Below, piece after piece: positions 1 to 12,368 of a DNA stretch of 64,000 nt. The position numbers and the translations under genes are program-made. Positions within the stretch are counted from its first letter, which is position 1. The number at the start of each line of letters is the position of its first letter. Under the pieces are notes generated by a model. The model was not told the origin of the DNA, ran no database searches, and was given only the letters and a program-made list of their open reading frames with translations. The stretch comes from Zarea fungicola (taxonomy: Eukaryota; Ascomycota; Sordariomycetes; Hypocreales; Cordycipitaceae). The stretch spans positions 1 to 64,000 of the forward strand of contig FWCC01000023.1 of assembly GCA_900169235.1 (NCBI GenBank), written 5' to 3'.

Positions 1-244
1 TGGGGGCGTGGCACAAGTAGCGCCTCTGTCAGCACTTGACTTTAACTAGGTATGGATTGCTCGGGGAGAGATAACGCCCTTCGGGGTCTTCCAAGGGATG
101 ATGTTAGAGCGTAGAGCTCCAAGGCAAACTGCGCCCGTCTCATTACCAACACGTGCTGGTACAAAGTGGAGGTGCTGGGCTTCGTATCGGAATTTAACTG
201 ATTTCTAATTACTTTTCTCTGGTACGACCTCCTTCAAAACCACC

Positions 245-1959
245 ATGTTACGGTATGTTCACATTGTAGTTGTCGCACTGGTCGCCGTCTCCTGTTACTT
301 CCTCTCAAGCGAGCGAACCCTCAGACGCGACGACGCTGTTCCACATTTCGCGAAGGGCAACGGCAATGGCAAAGTACTATTCGTGACAGAGTCCTCCAAC
401 GGTTTATCCAATGTCCATCTTGCCACTTGTTTTGCCCTCTTGGAGAAGCATCCTGCCATCAATGTTCATTACGCCTCATCACCAAAATTAGAACCAGAAG
501 TGACACGCATCTCTTCCACTGCCATTGCCAAAAATGCGGCTGCCAAACCAATCATTTGGCACGAACTGTTAGGAATTGACCACGCAGCGGCAATAAACAG
601 GGAATTCAATGGATTTGCTGGGCTGATCGGCCCACCCGGAATATCCGGTCTGCCTACACTTATGAGTTATGCAGCGCCAGGACTGGTGCCGTATACCGCT
701 GACGAGTATTGGAACAAGTACCAGCAAATTGTCAACCTCATTGAGGAGCTCGACCCCGCCATTATTGTTTTGGATAATTTTTTTCGCCCGGCCATGGATG
801 CGGCGCGCAACTTGAACCGATCGCGAGCTGTTATTTCACCCAATGCAATGTCTGATACCTTTATTGGTGTACAACCGAAAGGGGGCCTGTTTTGGAAATT
901 TCCCGCGTTCGTCTCTAAAACCCCTCTTTCTCTCCGGACAGATTCGAAAACGCAGTCTGTCAACCTGTCTGCGATCATGCAAAACTAACTCAAGTCATTA
1001 CAGTATTACTTCTGGCTTGCCCTACCCAATTCCATGGAACCAAGTATTGTCCAACATCTACCAACGATTTCGACTCATTTTTCACATTCTTACTTCTTCA
1101 CAACTCTCTGTGAAGCGACAGAGTCTTATAGAAAAGGGCGTGAAGAACCCGATTAATCTATTCGATTCTCAAGCCCCCGATGTGCCTTGGATTGTATCGT
1201 CCTTTCCGGAGGGAGAAATTCCACTGGACACGATTCCGAATCATGTAATGCCCTGTGGGCCTATTGTTTTGGATACTGCCTCACTGGAGCTGCAAGATGG
1301 CCAGCTGGCCAATTGGCTAAGGGAAGGTCCGCCGACTGTACTGATTAATTTAGGCAGTGGCCTTAAGTACACGAGCAGCATGGCTCAAACCATGACTGCA
1401 GCCCTCTTGCCGGTCTTTGAAGCGACAGAGGTGCAGGTTTTGTGGAAATTTCGCAAGGCTTCAGTCTACAACGATGACTTTCTCAAGCCTGTTCAGAAGT
1501 ATATCGAAAGTGGTCGACTTCGACTCGAGGACTGGCTAAAAATTGACCCTGTGTCAATGCTTCGGGCCGGTTACATTACATTGTCCGTTCACCATGGCGG
1601 TGCCAATTGTTATTCCGAGGCATTGCTGTAAGCCACCGCTCTCTCAACTCTGTTGGATATGATAACTTTACTCACACTTCATCTGTAGGGCTGGTGTTCC
1701 CCAGGTTGTGTTGCCCCACTGGGCTGATTGCTATCATTTTGCCACTATGGCCGAGTACCTTGGCGTTGGTGTATGGCCAGGCAAAGAGAGCGCCCCAGTT
1801 TGGGATTCCGTGACCTTGAAAAGGGGGTTCTTAAAGGCATTAACTGGTGAAGGTAGTTTGGATATGCGCCAAAAGGCCACTGAATTGGGCAAAATTGCGC
1901 GGCAATATGGTGGTCGAGATGCTGCTGCTGAGATAATTGCAGAGTTGGCACTGCCGTAA
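245..1959 (+). CDS. UDP-glycosyltransferase, GT1 family
   Basis: Predicted three-exon gene (245-906, 1004-1627, 1689-1959; 518 aa). Both introns have GT..AG ends; the first has a CTAAC branch point, and the joins restore one frame. An N-terminal hydrophobic stretch (about residues 5-20) looks like a signal anchor. Next comes the acceptor-binding half with the usual N-terminal His region (SNVHLA). The C-terminal half has the UDP-sugar binding signature: HHGGANCYSEALLAGVP from about residue 417, then PQVVLPHWADCYHFA. Family knowledge: GT1 enzymes move a sugar from a UDP-sugar to small lipophilic acceptors such as sterols or polyketides. The acceptor here is unknown. The next gene, convergent on it, encodes a methyltransferase, so a small tailoring role is possible but unproven. 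The ATG at 245 has a good CCACC-type context. Confidence 0.88.
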
Positions 1960-2319
1960 AATGATTGTAGATTCTCAATCAATTCAGATTTGCAAATAAT
2001 GCAACCAGCTTAGACTAGACCTTGGATTTAAGTTGGCTGATCTGGTCTGATTATGTATGGTTTTCTGTACAGGTCACGAAAAGAGGCAAAAGTGGAAAGG
2101 AGAGCTTGAGCTCGCAGGCTTACGGATGAGCCCTGGCCATCCGGCCGGAGCCAAGTCGAGAGTGCCGGCCAAGCCTCGTCCTCGCTCAGCCCATCACGAG
2201 ACGCGGAAAAAGACCGTAAGTACCAGAGATGACAGCTTTCATGGTCGGCGCAGCCTATTGAATTTCTTATAACTCCCAGACTATCTGTACTTTACTTTTC
2301 CAGTAGTTACGCTGCCCAA

Positions 2320-3240
2320 TCACAGTTGAAGAACAGTGCCGTACCAAATGCGCGTGGCAGGCGGGCTTGGTTTACCCTCCTCTGCCAAGTCCATCCTCCA
2401 TTCGTCCAATAAAACTAGTCCAGGTTCAACCTTTTCATATCCCTCAAAAATTTGCTCTATGACAGGTTTAGGCCGACAGAACAAGGGAGTAGATGTTTTC
2501 GCATAGGCGTCGTGAAGCTGATTAATACTCTCCTCAGAGCGGCCATCCGTCGTGCCATGCGTCAGTCCCAGTAAACTCCCAGGCACCAAGAAATTATTTA
2601 ACTCAGATAAGAGGTTTTGGCCCTGTTCTATAGAGAAGAAATGCACTAGACCCATCATGACCACGCCAACGGGCTTTGTGAAGTCAATCAAGCGACGAGT
2701 CTCTTCATGTGCCATAATGTCCTTGAGCTCTAGAGCAGAGCCAAATATAAATGCGGTATTAGGGCTGTCTCCTAAAATAGACTTCCCGTGTGCGATGGCA
2801 ACCTTGTCAATGTCGACATATACAACTTTTGCGTTGGGCTGGTACTTTTGCGCCACTTGATGGGTATTTTCGGCGCTGGGCAAGCCAGATCCAAGGTCAA
2901 TGAACTGCGTTACTCCCTGAGAACACATGTAGCGAATGACCCGACCGAGAAATGCTCGCCCTTCCACAACAATCTCGATAATGTCTGGTAGGGCTGTCTT
3001 GACAGCTTCAACGGCTTCTCTATCTGCGCTGTAGTTATGTGTGCCGCCGAGATAGAAATCGTACTAAGTAATTTTTAGTAAGTAAGAAATCAGAGTTAGT
3101 AAGAAATCAGAGTAAGTAAGAAATCAGAGTATTAAAATAAACAGCATCGGAAGACTCACCATTCTCGCAACTGCTGGACGATGTTTGTCAACCCCATTGG
3201 GAGGCGCGCTACCTTCAAAGGTTGAAGGCTGGATGCTCAT
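2320..3240 (-). CDS. SAM-dependent methyltransferase, PF04672-like (actinobacterial type)
   Basis: Two exons on the minus strand (3240-3160 and 3063-2320; 274 aa), separated by a 96-nt intron with GTGAGT and CTTAG ends. The splice reconstitutes the family's N-terminal signature VARMYDFYLGG followed by THNYSADR. The SAM-binding motif IDLGSGLPS lies at about residues 82-90, followed by the acidic VYVDID near 110. Length and motifs match the 'S-adenosyl methyltransferase' family (PF04672/DUF574), which is abundant in actinobacteria and sparse in fungi; its substrates are mostly unknown. The gene is tail-to-tail with the upstream glycosyltransferase (about 360 bp between stops). The intron shows that it is adapted to a fungal genome whatever its origin. 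Horizontal acquisition is an inference that needs a phylogeny. Confidence 0.85.
3081..3131. repeat. 17-bp tandem repeat, three copies, inside an intron
   Basis: Three head-to-tail 17-bp units (AGTAAGAAATCAGAGT plus T or A) lie within the only intron of the PF04672-like methyltransferase. They make up about half of that intron. On the coding strand each unit is pyrimidine-rich (TTTCTTACT), so copy number could affect intron length or splicing. Confidence 0.9.
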
Positions 3241-4698
3241 AATGACGGCAGCAGATATATGGAAATACCTGAATGATGAGGAATAAAGGAAAAAAAGTGA
3301 ATGAGGACGAAAATTTGAGTCGTTACACAAGTATTTGAATTATTCTGGTAGGAATAGTACCACGACTTCCTACGGCTAGGACGCATCCGTTCAAAGTAGA
3401 TGAAGGGCCTTTCGCCGCTTAGACCAACTATGGCTGCTTAGTACAGACGCCTCGAAACTCGTGTCACCAATCATATCGCGGCTCCATCTTTAAAATGGAA
3501 AATCACGACGTGTAAGATGCTCAGTCTGCGGAATACGAGCCGTCATAATGCGGATTTGCAGCTTTTCGGGTCTGTGTCAAGACACAAGCGTATATGTCCC
3601 GCGGACTTACGTGACCCAGTTGGGATGCTTTGTGTCCGTAGATTATCTTACAATGCTTTTCATCGAGTCAGAATATTGAAATATGTGGCTCGTCTTCCCC
3701 ACCTGACTACTTAAACTACCTAAAAACAGAAACGGCCCCCTATCGAATTCGTTTAGTTAGTCGACTGCGCCTAGAAAACATACCACAAGCCTCTGTACTC
3801 AGAATTTTTTTCTTGGCCCTAGTGATTTGCCAATCCTTTAACCAGACCCTGAACCAACGTGCCATCTCTGCTAATTCGATTACCTTTGAGCTGACGCATG
3901 TAATTCTGATTTATTGCTTTTTCAAGTCATCACATCTAGATGTTCAAGCACGTTTTGCCCCTACTAGCTCTTCGAGCGTTTAGTTTTGCTTCGAGTAGAG
4001 AGAACCTTGTAGTAGGTCATGGCCCTGGACGTCAATCGCATCCCCTTCATGCTCCACTATAACTGGAATCCAGAATCCAAAGATCACCGCACTAACAGAG
4101 CTATTTATAATTAACTTGCAGTATTGGGCCTAATATTATCAAGCCACACAAGGAATCTATTTTACACGACATGATTGGCGGTCGATACTTGTCCCATAAC
4201 ATGTTGGAAAGCTCAATACTGAACGGCTGGATGACTAGTTGCGGCTTGAATTTGGTGAACTTGCTGAAGGTATATACTTAGGGAAAGATTATTTAGGCTT
4301 TTTCCTATTTATAATAGCTTTGCTAAAATAATTAATCTCTGCAAATCTCATATCGAGTTATACCAGAAACTGGTGGGGATTGTGGCTGGTGAGAGGCTTT
4401 TTGCCATGTCAACTTGGTCTTCGGAGAGGCTAAATGTGGGTAATTGCTTCGGCGCCGAATGTCGCCAGCCATTGTCCAACCAAGCAACCTAGGGCCGACT
4501 TGGTAAGATGGGCAGGCTTTGTATTCCCCAGCAGGTCGCCGATGACCAGCCGATGGGTGTGGCTGGAGTAATGATGTACCAAAGAAAATGAACCAACACA
4601 CACGATTTATTAATAACCGCCAGCAAGTCACAGAATTGAGGCCATATTCTCCTGTGTTTTCATGTTTTCTCATGTAACAGAAAATTCACACAAAACTA
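3241..4698. other. intergenic, no gene seen
   Basis: About 1.46 kb between the methyltransferase start and the SMP-30 pseudogene. It must contain the methyltransferase promoter. Reading frames here are short, lack recognisable motifs, and are broken in every frame. Confidence 0.5.
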
Positions 4699-5726
4699 AT
4701 GGAAACACGCACGGTCATCGCTACGCCCGCCTTTGTCAAGCCACATACTGACCTTGGGGAATCACCGCTGTATCGCGAGTCAGATAACACCCTACATTAT
4801 GTGGACGTTTTGGGCCAAACAATCAACCGCATTGAGTTGAGTGGTGACTTCAAACGAAATTGCATCAAATGCCCCGAGCGTATAACATTCATCGGGTTTC
4901 ACCGAAATGGGGGGGTACATCGTCTGCTCTTTCACCTCCATTGTAAGAGTAAGTGAGCACGGCGACTGGGAGGTGCAAAAGCGTGTTATTGAGGATGCTG
5001 GAAAGAGCCGGCTCAACGATGTTGGCATAGATAGCGCTGGACGTCTATGGGTTGGTAGCATTGATTTGCTACAAGAGTAAGTAATGCCAAGCCCAGCTCT
5101 GGCAGGCTTCCTACTTGTTAACATATTGCAGGTCAATTCCAAAAGAATCGGCAGAAGGAGTGGCAGCAGAAGGTACCGCCGACATTTACCGATAAGATGT
5201 CGGTGGCACGCTCTCAATTGTTCAAAAAGGCGGCGTAGTCGCCGGCAATGGCTTATGCTGGTCTCCAGATTCAGAGATAATGTACTTTGCAGACTCATAC
5301 AAGAACGTAAGTAGATACAAAAGAAAATATAAAAAACGTACTGATTGGTTTCTAGTTCATCTGGGCATATGCCTTTGATTGTCACAGGGGTGCAATCTCA
5401 AATCGAAGGCTGCTCGTAAACCGAGCAGGGGCAGATGGGGAAGCAGATGTCTTCTCACCGACTCTGAGGGAAATCCCTACACATTTATCTGGGAAGGTGC
5501 GCGGGTCGTCAAGTATAACTCAAGTGGCAAGTTCCTTTGGTATTGGAGTTTAAATGCATCACGGATAACACATGGTGCATGGGTTGGCAGTGAGATGCAG
5601 AGTTTGATGATTACAAGCGCGAAGACGCAGGATAAGAATGCAGTGTGGGATGGAGAGGAAGGAGAAGCGCTCTTCTACCTGCGAGATTGCGGCAATGGGG
5701 GATTGAAAAAGCAATTGTTTGGTTAG
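4699..5726 (+). pseudogene. SMP-30/gluconolactonase-like gene, disabled
   Basis: The translation matches the SMP-30/gluconolactonase/LRE-like beta-propeller family throughout: GESPLYRESDNTLHYVD at the start, then SRLNDVGIDSAGRLWVGS, VVAGNGLCWSPDSEIMYFADS, and a conserved C-terminus with ITSAKTQDKNAVWDG. Two introns keep good splice signals (5077-5131 and 5307-5355). The frame is broken three times: an extra G in a seven-G run at 4909-4915; an in-frame TAA at 5193-5195; and a one-base loss near 5449, after which homology continues in another frame. Three independent lesions make sequencing error unlikely as the full explanation, though the G run alone could be one. Family members hydrolyse lactones using a bound divalent metal. 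The splice signals and most residues are intact, so inactivation looks recent. Confidence 0.85.
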
Positions 5727-6714
5727 CACACCAAATATGTTCGAAATAATCTCGCTTCAGGCTTATATAGAGACCAATACTATGAACAAAGATTCGAGAT
5801 ACAGGCTGCTCAAGTTGGCTCGAGAGAGTGGCAACAAAGTAAGATCGAGTCATAACACAAACCCAACCGAGTACTCGGTAACATTTTTGCAGCATTTTGC
5901 AATGCATCTAAAAACAGTGTTAGAATGTGCCGTCTGGTGTTCCGCCGCCGCCTGTGACGCCGACGGCAATTAGGTTGGCTTGGGTGAGCCTAAATTGATG
6001 CTATAGCTCCTAAAGATTGTAAGAAAAATGACTTGTCTAACTAGCGTAGCAGTTGATGACGCGTTTCTTAAAGATGGGAGTTCCGATAAAGCATCTTACG
6101 AGATGAGGAGGCTATTTATACCGTAGAATATAGCTTCTGCTTGATTTACCAGTTCACCTCTAGTGACAATTGACCAATATTTCATCCTTGTAAGAGCTCT
6201 CGGCGTTGTTGTCGCATCTTCGTTCAGAAACATGGCTATATTCGTGAACAATGTGAGTTTAGAGACCACAGAGAATTATTATAGCTACGATTTTACTGCA
6301 CCATTGATGTCCCGCTAGTTTGATTGGTCATCTTGGTCCTCAGGAATTCCCGCCAGTGCGGTCGGTTAACACACCAACAAACTTGCTTCTGCTCTGGTCG
6401 TTTCAATTATTAGATCGATGGAGCCTTGTAGACTGCAGTAAAAACAGAGGTCCTGCCTAAAGCCCGTTGACTCTTGAGTTGCCTAATCACGAATCACGAC
6501 TAAAAGACATGTCCCATCCGGACGACACGCTTGGCTCACAGTATCAGGCAATAGCTATATTCAGGTATTTTTTATAACAGCTAGAATAGCACTATTTGCA
6601 ACCAAAAGCTCATACACAGTACACTAGAAATTAAAAGAACACCAAGAAATATGGGCCAAGATGTGTAGAAAAATAAACCCACACACCAATAGGTATCACC
6701 ATACACCAAACCAG
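5727..6714. other. intergenic, no gene seen
   Basis: About 1 kb, AT-rich, with no supported coding region. It lies between the 3' end of the SMP-30 pseudogene and the 3' end of the next minus-strand gene. Confidence 0.5.
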
Positions 6715-7236
6715 TTAGTAGAGGTTGATGCCCAAGTCGGGCCAGTAGGACTGAGTGCTCTTGGCGGCATCCACGTTGCCAAATTTGAACACGCTTTGGC
6801 AGCGTGCGTTCAAAAAGTTCTGGTCCTGTATGACACTGGGCGACTTACCCAGCGCAATCTGCTTGCCCGTCGGGTTAAAGCCAATGTGCATACCGGGAGT
6901 GCCAAAGACGTCAAGATTGCCCCAGAAACCGTTGCCGTTGGTGTGCTTGCGGGTCATGGAGAAGGCGCAGCTGGTGAGTCCGCCGCTCTCCCACTGCACC
7001 GTCTCGCGGCGCTGACCGTTGGTGTAGGTGATGTAGAGGCCGCACTTGGATGAGCTTGGGGTGATGCAGAGGAGCGCGTTGGCCTCGCTGCCGGCGATGC
7101 GGGCTTGGAGAGATTCAAAGTCAACATTGGTAACGGCAGCCTCGTTCTCGACGACGGCAGCGTCGGCTGGGAGAGCAGCAGCCTGGGCGGCGGAGAGAAT
7201 CGCGGAGAGGCCGAGAATGATTTCTTTAACACGCAT
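6715..7236 (-). CDS. small secreted protein, four cysteines
   Basis: Intronless ORF of 173 aa starting at the ATG at 7236. The frame stays open upstream, but that part is Ser/His/Thr-rich leader-like sequence, and the internal MRVKEI start is followed directly by a signal peptide (about residues 1-20, ending in AQA). The mature protein has four cysteines (two close together in LLCITPSSSKCGLY, then TSCAFSM and ARCQSVF), which would allow two disulfides. No known domain was recognised. A TATAAATA element lies about 170 bp upstream of the start. The profile (secreted, small, cysteine-containing) fits extracellular or effector-like fungal proteins, but no function can be assigned. Confidence 0.72.
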   Translation of the reverse strand: MRVKEIILGLSAILSAAQAAALPADAAVVENEAAVTNVDFESLQARIAGSEANALLCITPSSSKCGLYITYTNGQRRETVQWESGGLTSCAFSMTRKHTNGNGFWGNLDVFGTPGMHIGFNPTGKQIALGKSPSVIQDQNFLNARCQSVFKFGNVDAAKSTQSYWPDLGINLY

Positions 7237-7405
7237 GGTGAGTGGTTTGTGCGGGGGGTTTGTCTTGTAAGACTGGTGAAAGGGATGGAAAGATGTTGAA
7301 GAGAGGAAGAGATGAAGTGAAGTCGAGAGATTGAATTGACTCTGAGACGATGAGTTGATGGGTTGATGAGTAGAAACAAGCTTGAAAACTATGGAATCAA
7401 TGCCA

Positions 7406-7413
7406 TATTTATA
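7406..7413 (-). promoter_or_regulatory. TATA-box-like element
   Basis: TATAAATA on the minus strand, about 170 bp upstream of the ATG of the four-cysteine secreted protein. Position and sequence fit a core promoter; the transcription start is unknown. Confidence 0.45.
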
Positions 7414-10094
7414 CCTTTTCATGCTGGACTCTAGACGCTTCATCTCGATATTGATGGCAGAGAGTCAACCTCCATTGTACTATTCTCACTCTTCTCTAGC
7501 GGTACTGCTACTCCCATAGCAACTAGTCATTTTTATCCCGATAGCGTTCCTCAATGACCATATTGTGGAGAGTTTAGCTCCGTCATGTCTCTCTTACGAC
7601 GTCTTGATGATGCCTTGGCTGTCAGCCGTAGCTGCTGACTTACAGCCTGGCAAGGCTGAGGATTTACTAAATCCCACTCTAGTCTTAACCATATTTGTCT
7701 AGAGATCACGAAAACAAGAGCACATTTGTCTTGGCGCAAGGTACAAACGACAAGGGACGGTTTTGCTTACATGTCGAAAAGTCATCTCGGCCTTTACACC
7801 GTTGCCCAATTCGGTAGGTGCCAAGGGGACTCCTTATTTTCCTATGCACAGAGCAGCTCTTCTAGTCCCGAAAGAAGCACCAGGTGGCCGGTGTTCTCGG
7901 CCCGGGCCACGCAAGTTTCTACACCGAGAATCTGAGCAGCTTTTATCTTTAAATCGAGCGTCTATGAGACTTATTATACTTTTTAAACGGGTGTTTATAT
8001 TGTATGCCTATTCCAACCAAATAGACCGGATGATGAAATAATTTAAACTCATTGTTACGTTTTGGGTTTGACAAGCAACCTATCTTGTTCGACTCGGCAA
8101 GACAAGGGCAAACTGTAATTGACCCTCAACAAGACGGCAAAAAACCTGACACAATTTGTTTAATAGCCGATGAATCAGCCTGCTGGTGGAGACTTGCTGA
8201 TTTTCTAAAGCCAAAAAACAACTTTAAAAAAACCCCAAGTGAATACAATGCAATGTGCCACCAGGATGACTTCATCGCAGGTTTCCTTTTCCTTGAGTCA
8301 GGTCGCTGTAATCGCTAGGGCGCAGGTGCCACCAATAGAAAATCCACAATTGAGGCATTTATTTCTGGAGTAACGGTAAAATATTCCTTTTTTGACCCGG
8401 TAATTAAGCAACTCCCAAATATTTACTGTATTCTCTATGGATCGCTAAATATGGAATCCCTATAACAATAACAACAGAGGCGGAGTATCTTAAACGGGCC
8501 AAGACAAAGATACTCTCCGCTGTATTAAGCGAATTTGAGGCCAGTAGTCTCGAAAGCGTAAGCAAACTAGTCTTGTAACAGTCAGAGGAAATATTTCCAT
8601 TTGCCACGGGCACCCAGCGCTTCATAGCAGAAATCGCCATATTTGTACAGCCATTACTCTATACTTTGTTTTGTTTCTATACTCATCGAGGATTTATTTC
8701 ACTCCCTTCTCCCAATAAGACACTCGCAAATCACGACGTGGTCAAAAGAAGGCCACGATTATTCAGACACGGTTGCCACACCTACCACTGAGTGACAGGG
8801 GCCACTTGAAACACATTAGAAACACTCCAACTATGTACTTGATTTACAACGTAGTATAGACGAACATCAAGTCACAACTATAATTTGACGATTAGTCCCG
8901 CTTTGACATCAAGATCAGCGCCAGTCCAAGCTAGGGGAGGCCGCAAATAAGGTACCCCCACGATAGAGTTAGCCCTGGGTTAGCGGGGTCAATAGGTTAA
9001 TTGTGTCCCGGCAGGCAGATGAGCAGTCATAAGGAGTATTTACTTTTCAAATGTGGGCCGTTATCGCCGATGTTTCACTGTCTGGGAATGAGTCGGACCA
9101 GCCATTCTCCGCACCGTGTATCGGGAATTTCTTGTTCTGACTCGCGCGCTTAAGCAGCCGTCGGTAATTAGTGTTTGTCTTACCTCCTGGCTCATTACAT
9201 TAGCCACATGCCTGTCAAGCTTACGTTACATGCATAGCCTTTTTGTTCCTCTTCTCCCGCCACAGATGTTGTCCGGCCTGTTGACCCTAGTTATCGCCTG
9301 CTGGGGGCCAGGAATAACTAGGAGCGTGTTAGAAGCAACAGGCCTCTACTTTCAACTGTGAAGACAGCGAGTGGGCTCGTAATTTCTGCTATCCTTGCCG
9401 TCAGTATATGCAGCAAGACGTATATGAATAGTTGTTTCTTGAGTTATCTAGTTATAGATGAGCGCCTGCTATTTTCGACCTAGCAGCTGCCACAAGTGGC
9501 GACCTGCCGCATGTGGCGAGTAGAGCCTAGCTTTAGACAGTCTCTGGACTCTCTTTTCGGTATTCAAGGTTACTCTCCTAACCGGCTTGGTTGTTCCTCC
9601 GTCTTTCTGAGTCGAAGCGCATGGCAGCATTCCATTCCATTCGCTATAGGACTGATTCCAGAGTACTGTGAGACCATAGCATTTCTTTTCTGACCCATGC
9701 CACAACGGGGTTGACGAAAGAGAGTCCACTTCAGATCGACAGCCGGTAAAAAGTTGCAGATCATCGTTTGCTGTTTAACGGAAATGTGTAGTTTTTACAT
9801 GCATTTTAGCATGTTCTTAACTCTCTCTTGAGAGCCAGCCTAGGCTTGAAAAGTGAACTGGCAACTGTAGGCTACCAAGCGATAAAGTTCCCTGAATTAT
9901 ATTTAGATTGCGGGCCGGATATCTTTCACGTTACTTCAGTGCACAAGGCCAGCTTACACAGCAGCTCATAACATTCCACCGACGGGGGGATTATCACCCC
10001 GCAAATGTAACGGTCAACCAACTTAAATACCTCTCTCCATGCGCATCCTTTCAAAGAGTTTCTCGTTTCTCGTACAGTTCTAACGATATCCAAT
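7414..10094. other. gene-poor intergenic stretch
   Basis: About 2.7 kb with only short reading frames. A 78-codon ATG frame at 8404-8640 (minus) and an 86-codon frame at 9469-9729 (minus) show no signal peptide, domain or splice context. Nothing here can be supported as a gene. Confidence 0.45.
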
Positions 10095-10504
10095 ATGATT
10101 GCCTCCACCTTTATCGCAGGTAGCATTCTGCTATTCACTTCAGCCTCTGCTGTCCAATTGTCAGAGAAAGACGCCTGGACGGTAAACTTTTTTAGCTCTC
10201 CCGATTGCTCCACTGCGTCGTTGACCAGTACCCAGGGCGGCAACACGTTCTATGTGCGTCCTTTGCAAAAGTTTACAGAGAGGAAACTATGTTTTTTATT
10301 AACTCAATTTGATCAAACTAGGACTTCAATGACGCTAGCTCTGCGGCTCAATACGTGAAAATCACGGACAACCGCACTGGACCTACGATCGACGGACTTT
10401 ATGTCTGCTCTGATGCACAACACTCTCACTGCGATTTCATTCATGGCACCGGTGCATGCAAGAAATCGCCTGTTGGTTCCATTGACAACTTCCTCATCTT
10501 TTAA
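10095..10504 (+). CDS. small secreted cysteine-containing protein
   Basis: Two exons (10095-10253, 10322-10504) with a 68-nt GTGCGT..CTAG intron encode 113 aa. The first 19 or so residues form a clear signal peptide (MIASTFIAGSILLFTSASA). The mature chain has four cysteines, one in exon 1 (SPDCSTAS) and three in exon 2 (YVCSDA, HCDFIHG, GACKKS). The joined frame ends in a short hydrophobic tail (SIDNFLIF). No domain is recognised. It looks like a secreted effector-like or antimicrobial-like protein isolated in gene-poor DNA. The minus-strand frame over the same bases lacks these features. Confidence 0.7.
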
Positions 10505-12368
10505 ATTGTGATATATCTAAAAGCAAAGAAGACGAGTCGTGAACTTGAACTGGGCTCATCTTCCATGGAACACAACGACTGCATTACTTGCCGGACGTTT
10601 TATAACTTCTGGTATATAAGTTGACTATGTAGAATTGAGAGATATACTTGGTGCAATTTTGCCTAGAGACCGTAGTATTTGTTTGCTCAGAGATCAATCC
10701 CGGCACTAAGCCCGCACATCCCCGAATGACTTGTTAGCTACCATGTGCCTGTGCAGAACTGTGCTGTTATAACTTGTTTATAGATACACTTTAGAACATA
10801 TACAATCTGCCTTCTAATAATTGTACGACTGTGAATATATTTGTAGGGGTATCCAGTAAGTCCATCTCAACGCTAACTTTACCATGGGCTGAACCGAGCA
10901 AAAAGATCAGTAATTTGTTAGGTTTGCTGGAATTACTTTCCATAAATACGTTGCTTGACCTTTCAAGTCAACAGTCACAACATGTAAATCACGGCCATGC
11001 CAGGATTGAGCTACTTTTGCGATTTCTGAATTAACTCGACTTCATGACGCGAAATTTAGCCTACTATCCATACTCTCACATCAGCAAACGGTTGTGCTTT
11101 ATTAACAATAGTCTACATCCACATTGGGTAGGTATTTGCCGGCCGCTTGAAGGTAATAGCCGGTGCGCAGTGGACTTGGCTGGCTGGGACTTGACTCCCT
11201 GTGACATGGCTGACAGTTTCAGTTGGCCATCCTTCCTGGTGCAATTAAATCGCTGCATTCCTGTTTAATATCCTGTTTAGTGAGTGAATAGGGCGACGAT
11301 AAGTACTAGATTTTCAGAATTCGTTTGTTAATTCACATAGGCAGCGTAGGAGGTTAGCTGCAAGTACTTGTTGTCGGCCACACGTCAAGTTGAGCCTCCT
11401 GTCAACTACGATCGTAGGGTAGTCTTTCTGAGTTCTTGCCGGTCGGCACACATTGAGCCTGTGGCCTCGCCAAGTGTCCAATCACTGTAGAGGCTTAAGC
11501 CAATATTATTGGGGAGTTGAGATTTCTAAAAGCTTGGCTAGCTTGTCCGCGGTATACCTCCACAATTCCAACTTGCGTCCAGTGGGATTTCGTGCCGCCG
11601 CTACGTAGTCGGGGCTTTATTTTGACTACATGAGTCATGATGAAATTCTCCCAGCGTATATATTCTAACCAACGCCGCGGCGATGGTTTTCTACGCTAGT
11701 TTCCCGGCGGAAGTTGGCAGGAAATACGCGGATAAGGGCACAAGGCTAACACAAATCTAGACCTGTCATCTTGCTGTGTCCTCCGCTCGCTCGACAATGT
11801 CTCTGTTTTTTTAGCTGGCGGAGTTTATCAGCCATGTCTCCACCAAGTGGATCTAGTGCAATGTTATAATATTTCTCTTGCTCGAGAATTTGTCACCACC
11901 GCGCGGCAGTTATTTGACGTAATGGTTAAACGGGATACCCGACGCCTCTCCCGTTGGTTGTTTGGGTGCACAGATCCATTTAGTCAAAGCCCTACATACC
12001 TGGACCGCATTGGGGTTCATGTCTCGGTTCTTGTTGAGTAGTATGACTAGCCACCAATCTTTGCATTGTTGGTATGCCAGACCGTGATTGAAATGTAAAT
12101 ATCCGACATGGGCTTTTTCATTAATGCGAATGAACGTTAATTCAAAGTCATCTGAGAAGCTTTAGGCTATTTTCGCACCTCATTAAGATTGGCTGGCAAA
12201 CTAAATAATTTATGAAAATCGGAAACCCATTTTAACTACGGAAGCCTTCTACAGGCTACAGCACTGTGCATGAATCTCGTAACGTAACTTAATACAACTT
12301 CAAACTCCATCTACTTCAGTTAAGAAATATACTGCATCCAACCCCTGTTGGGCTCTCTACCCGGAGCT
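10505..12368. other. gene-poor intergenic stretch
   Basis: About 1.9 kb. Only short frames of fewer than 75 codons are present, without motifs. No gene or repeat could be supported. Confidence 0.45.

Noticed and set aside
8404..8640. 78-codon ATG frame on the minus strand
   Set aside because: Too short and featureless in AT-rich gene-poor DNA; open by chance is the simplest view.
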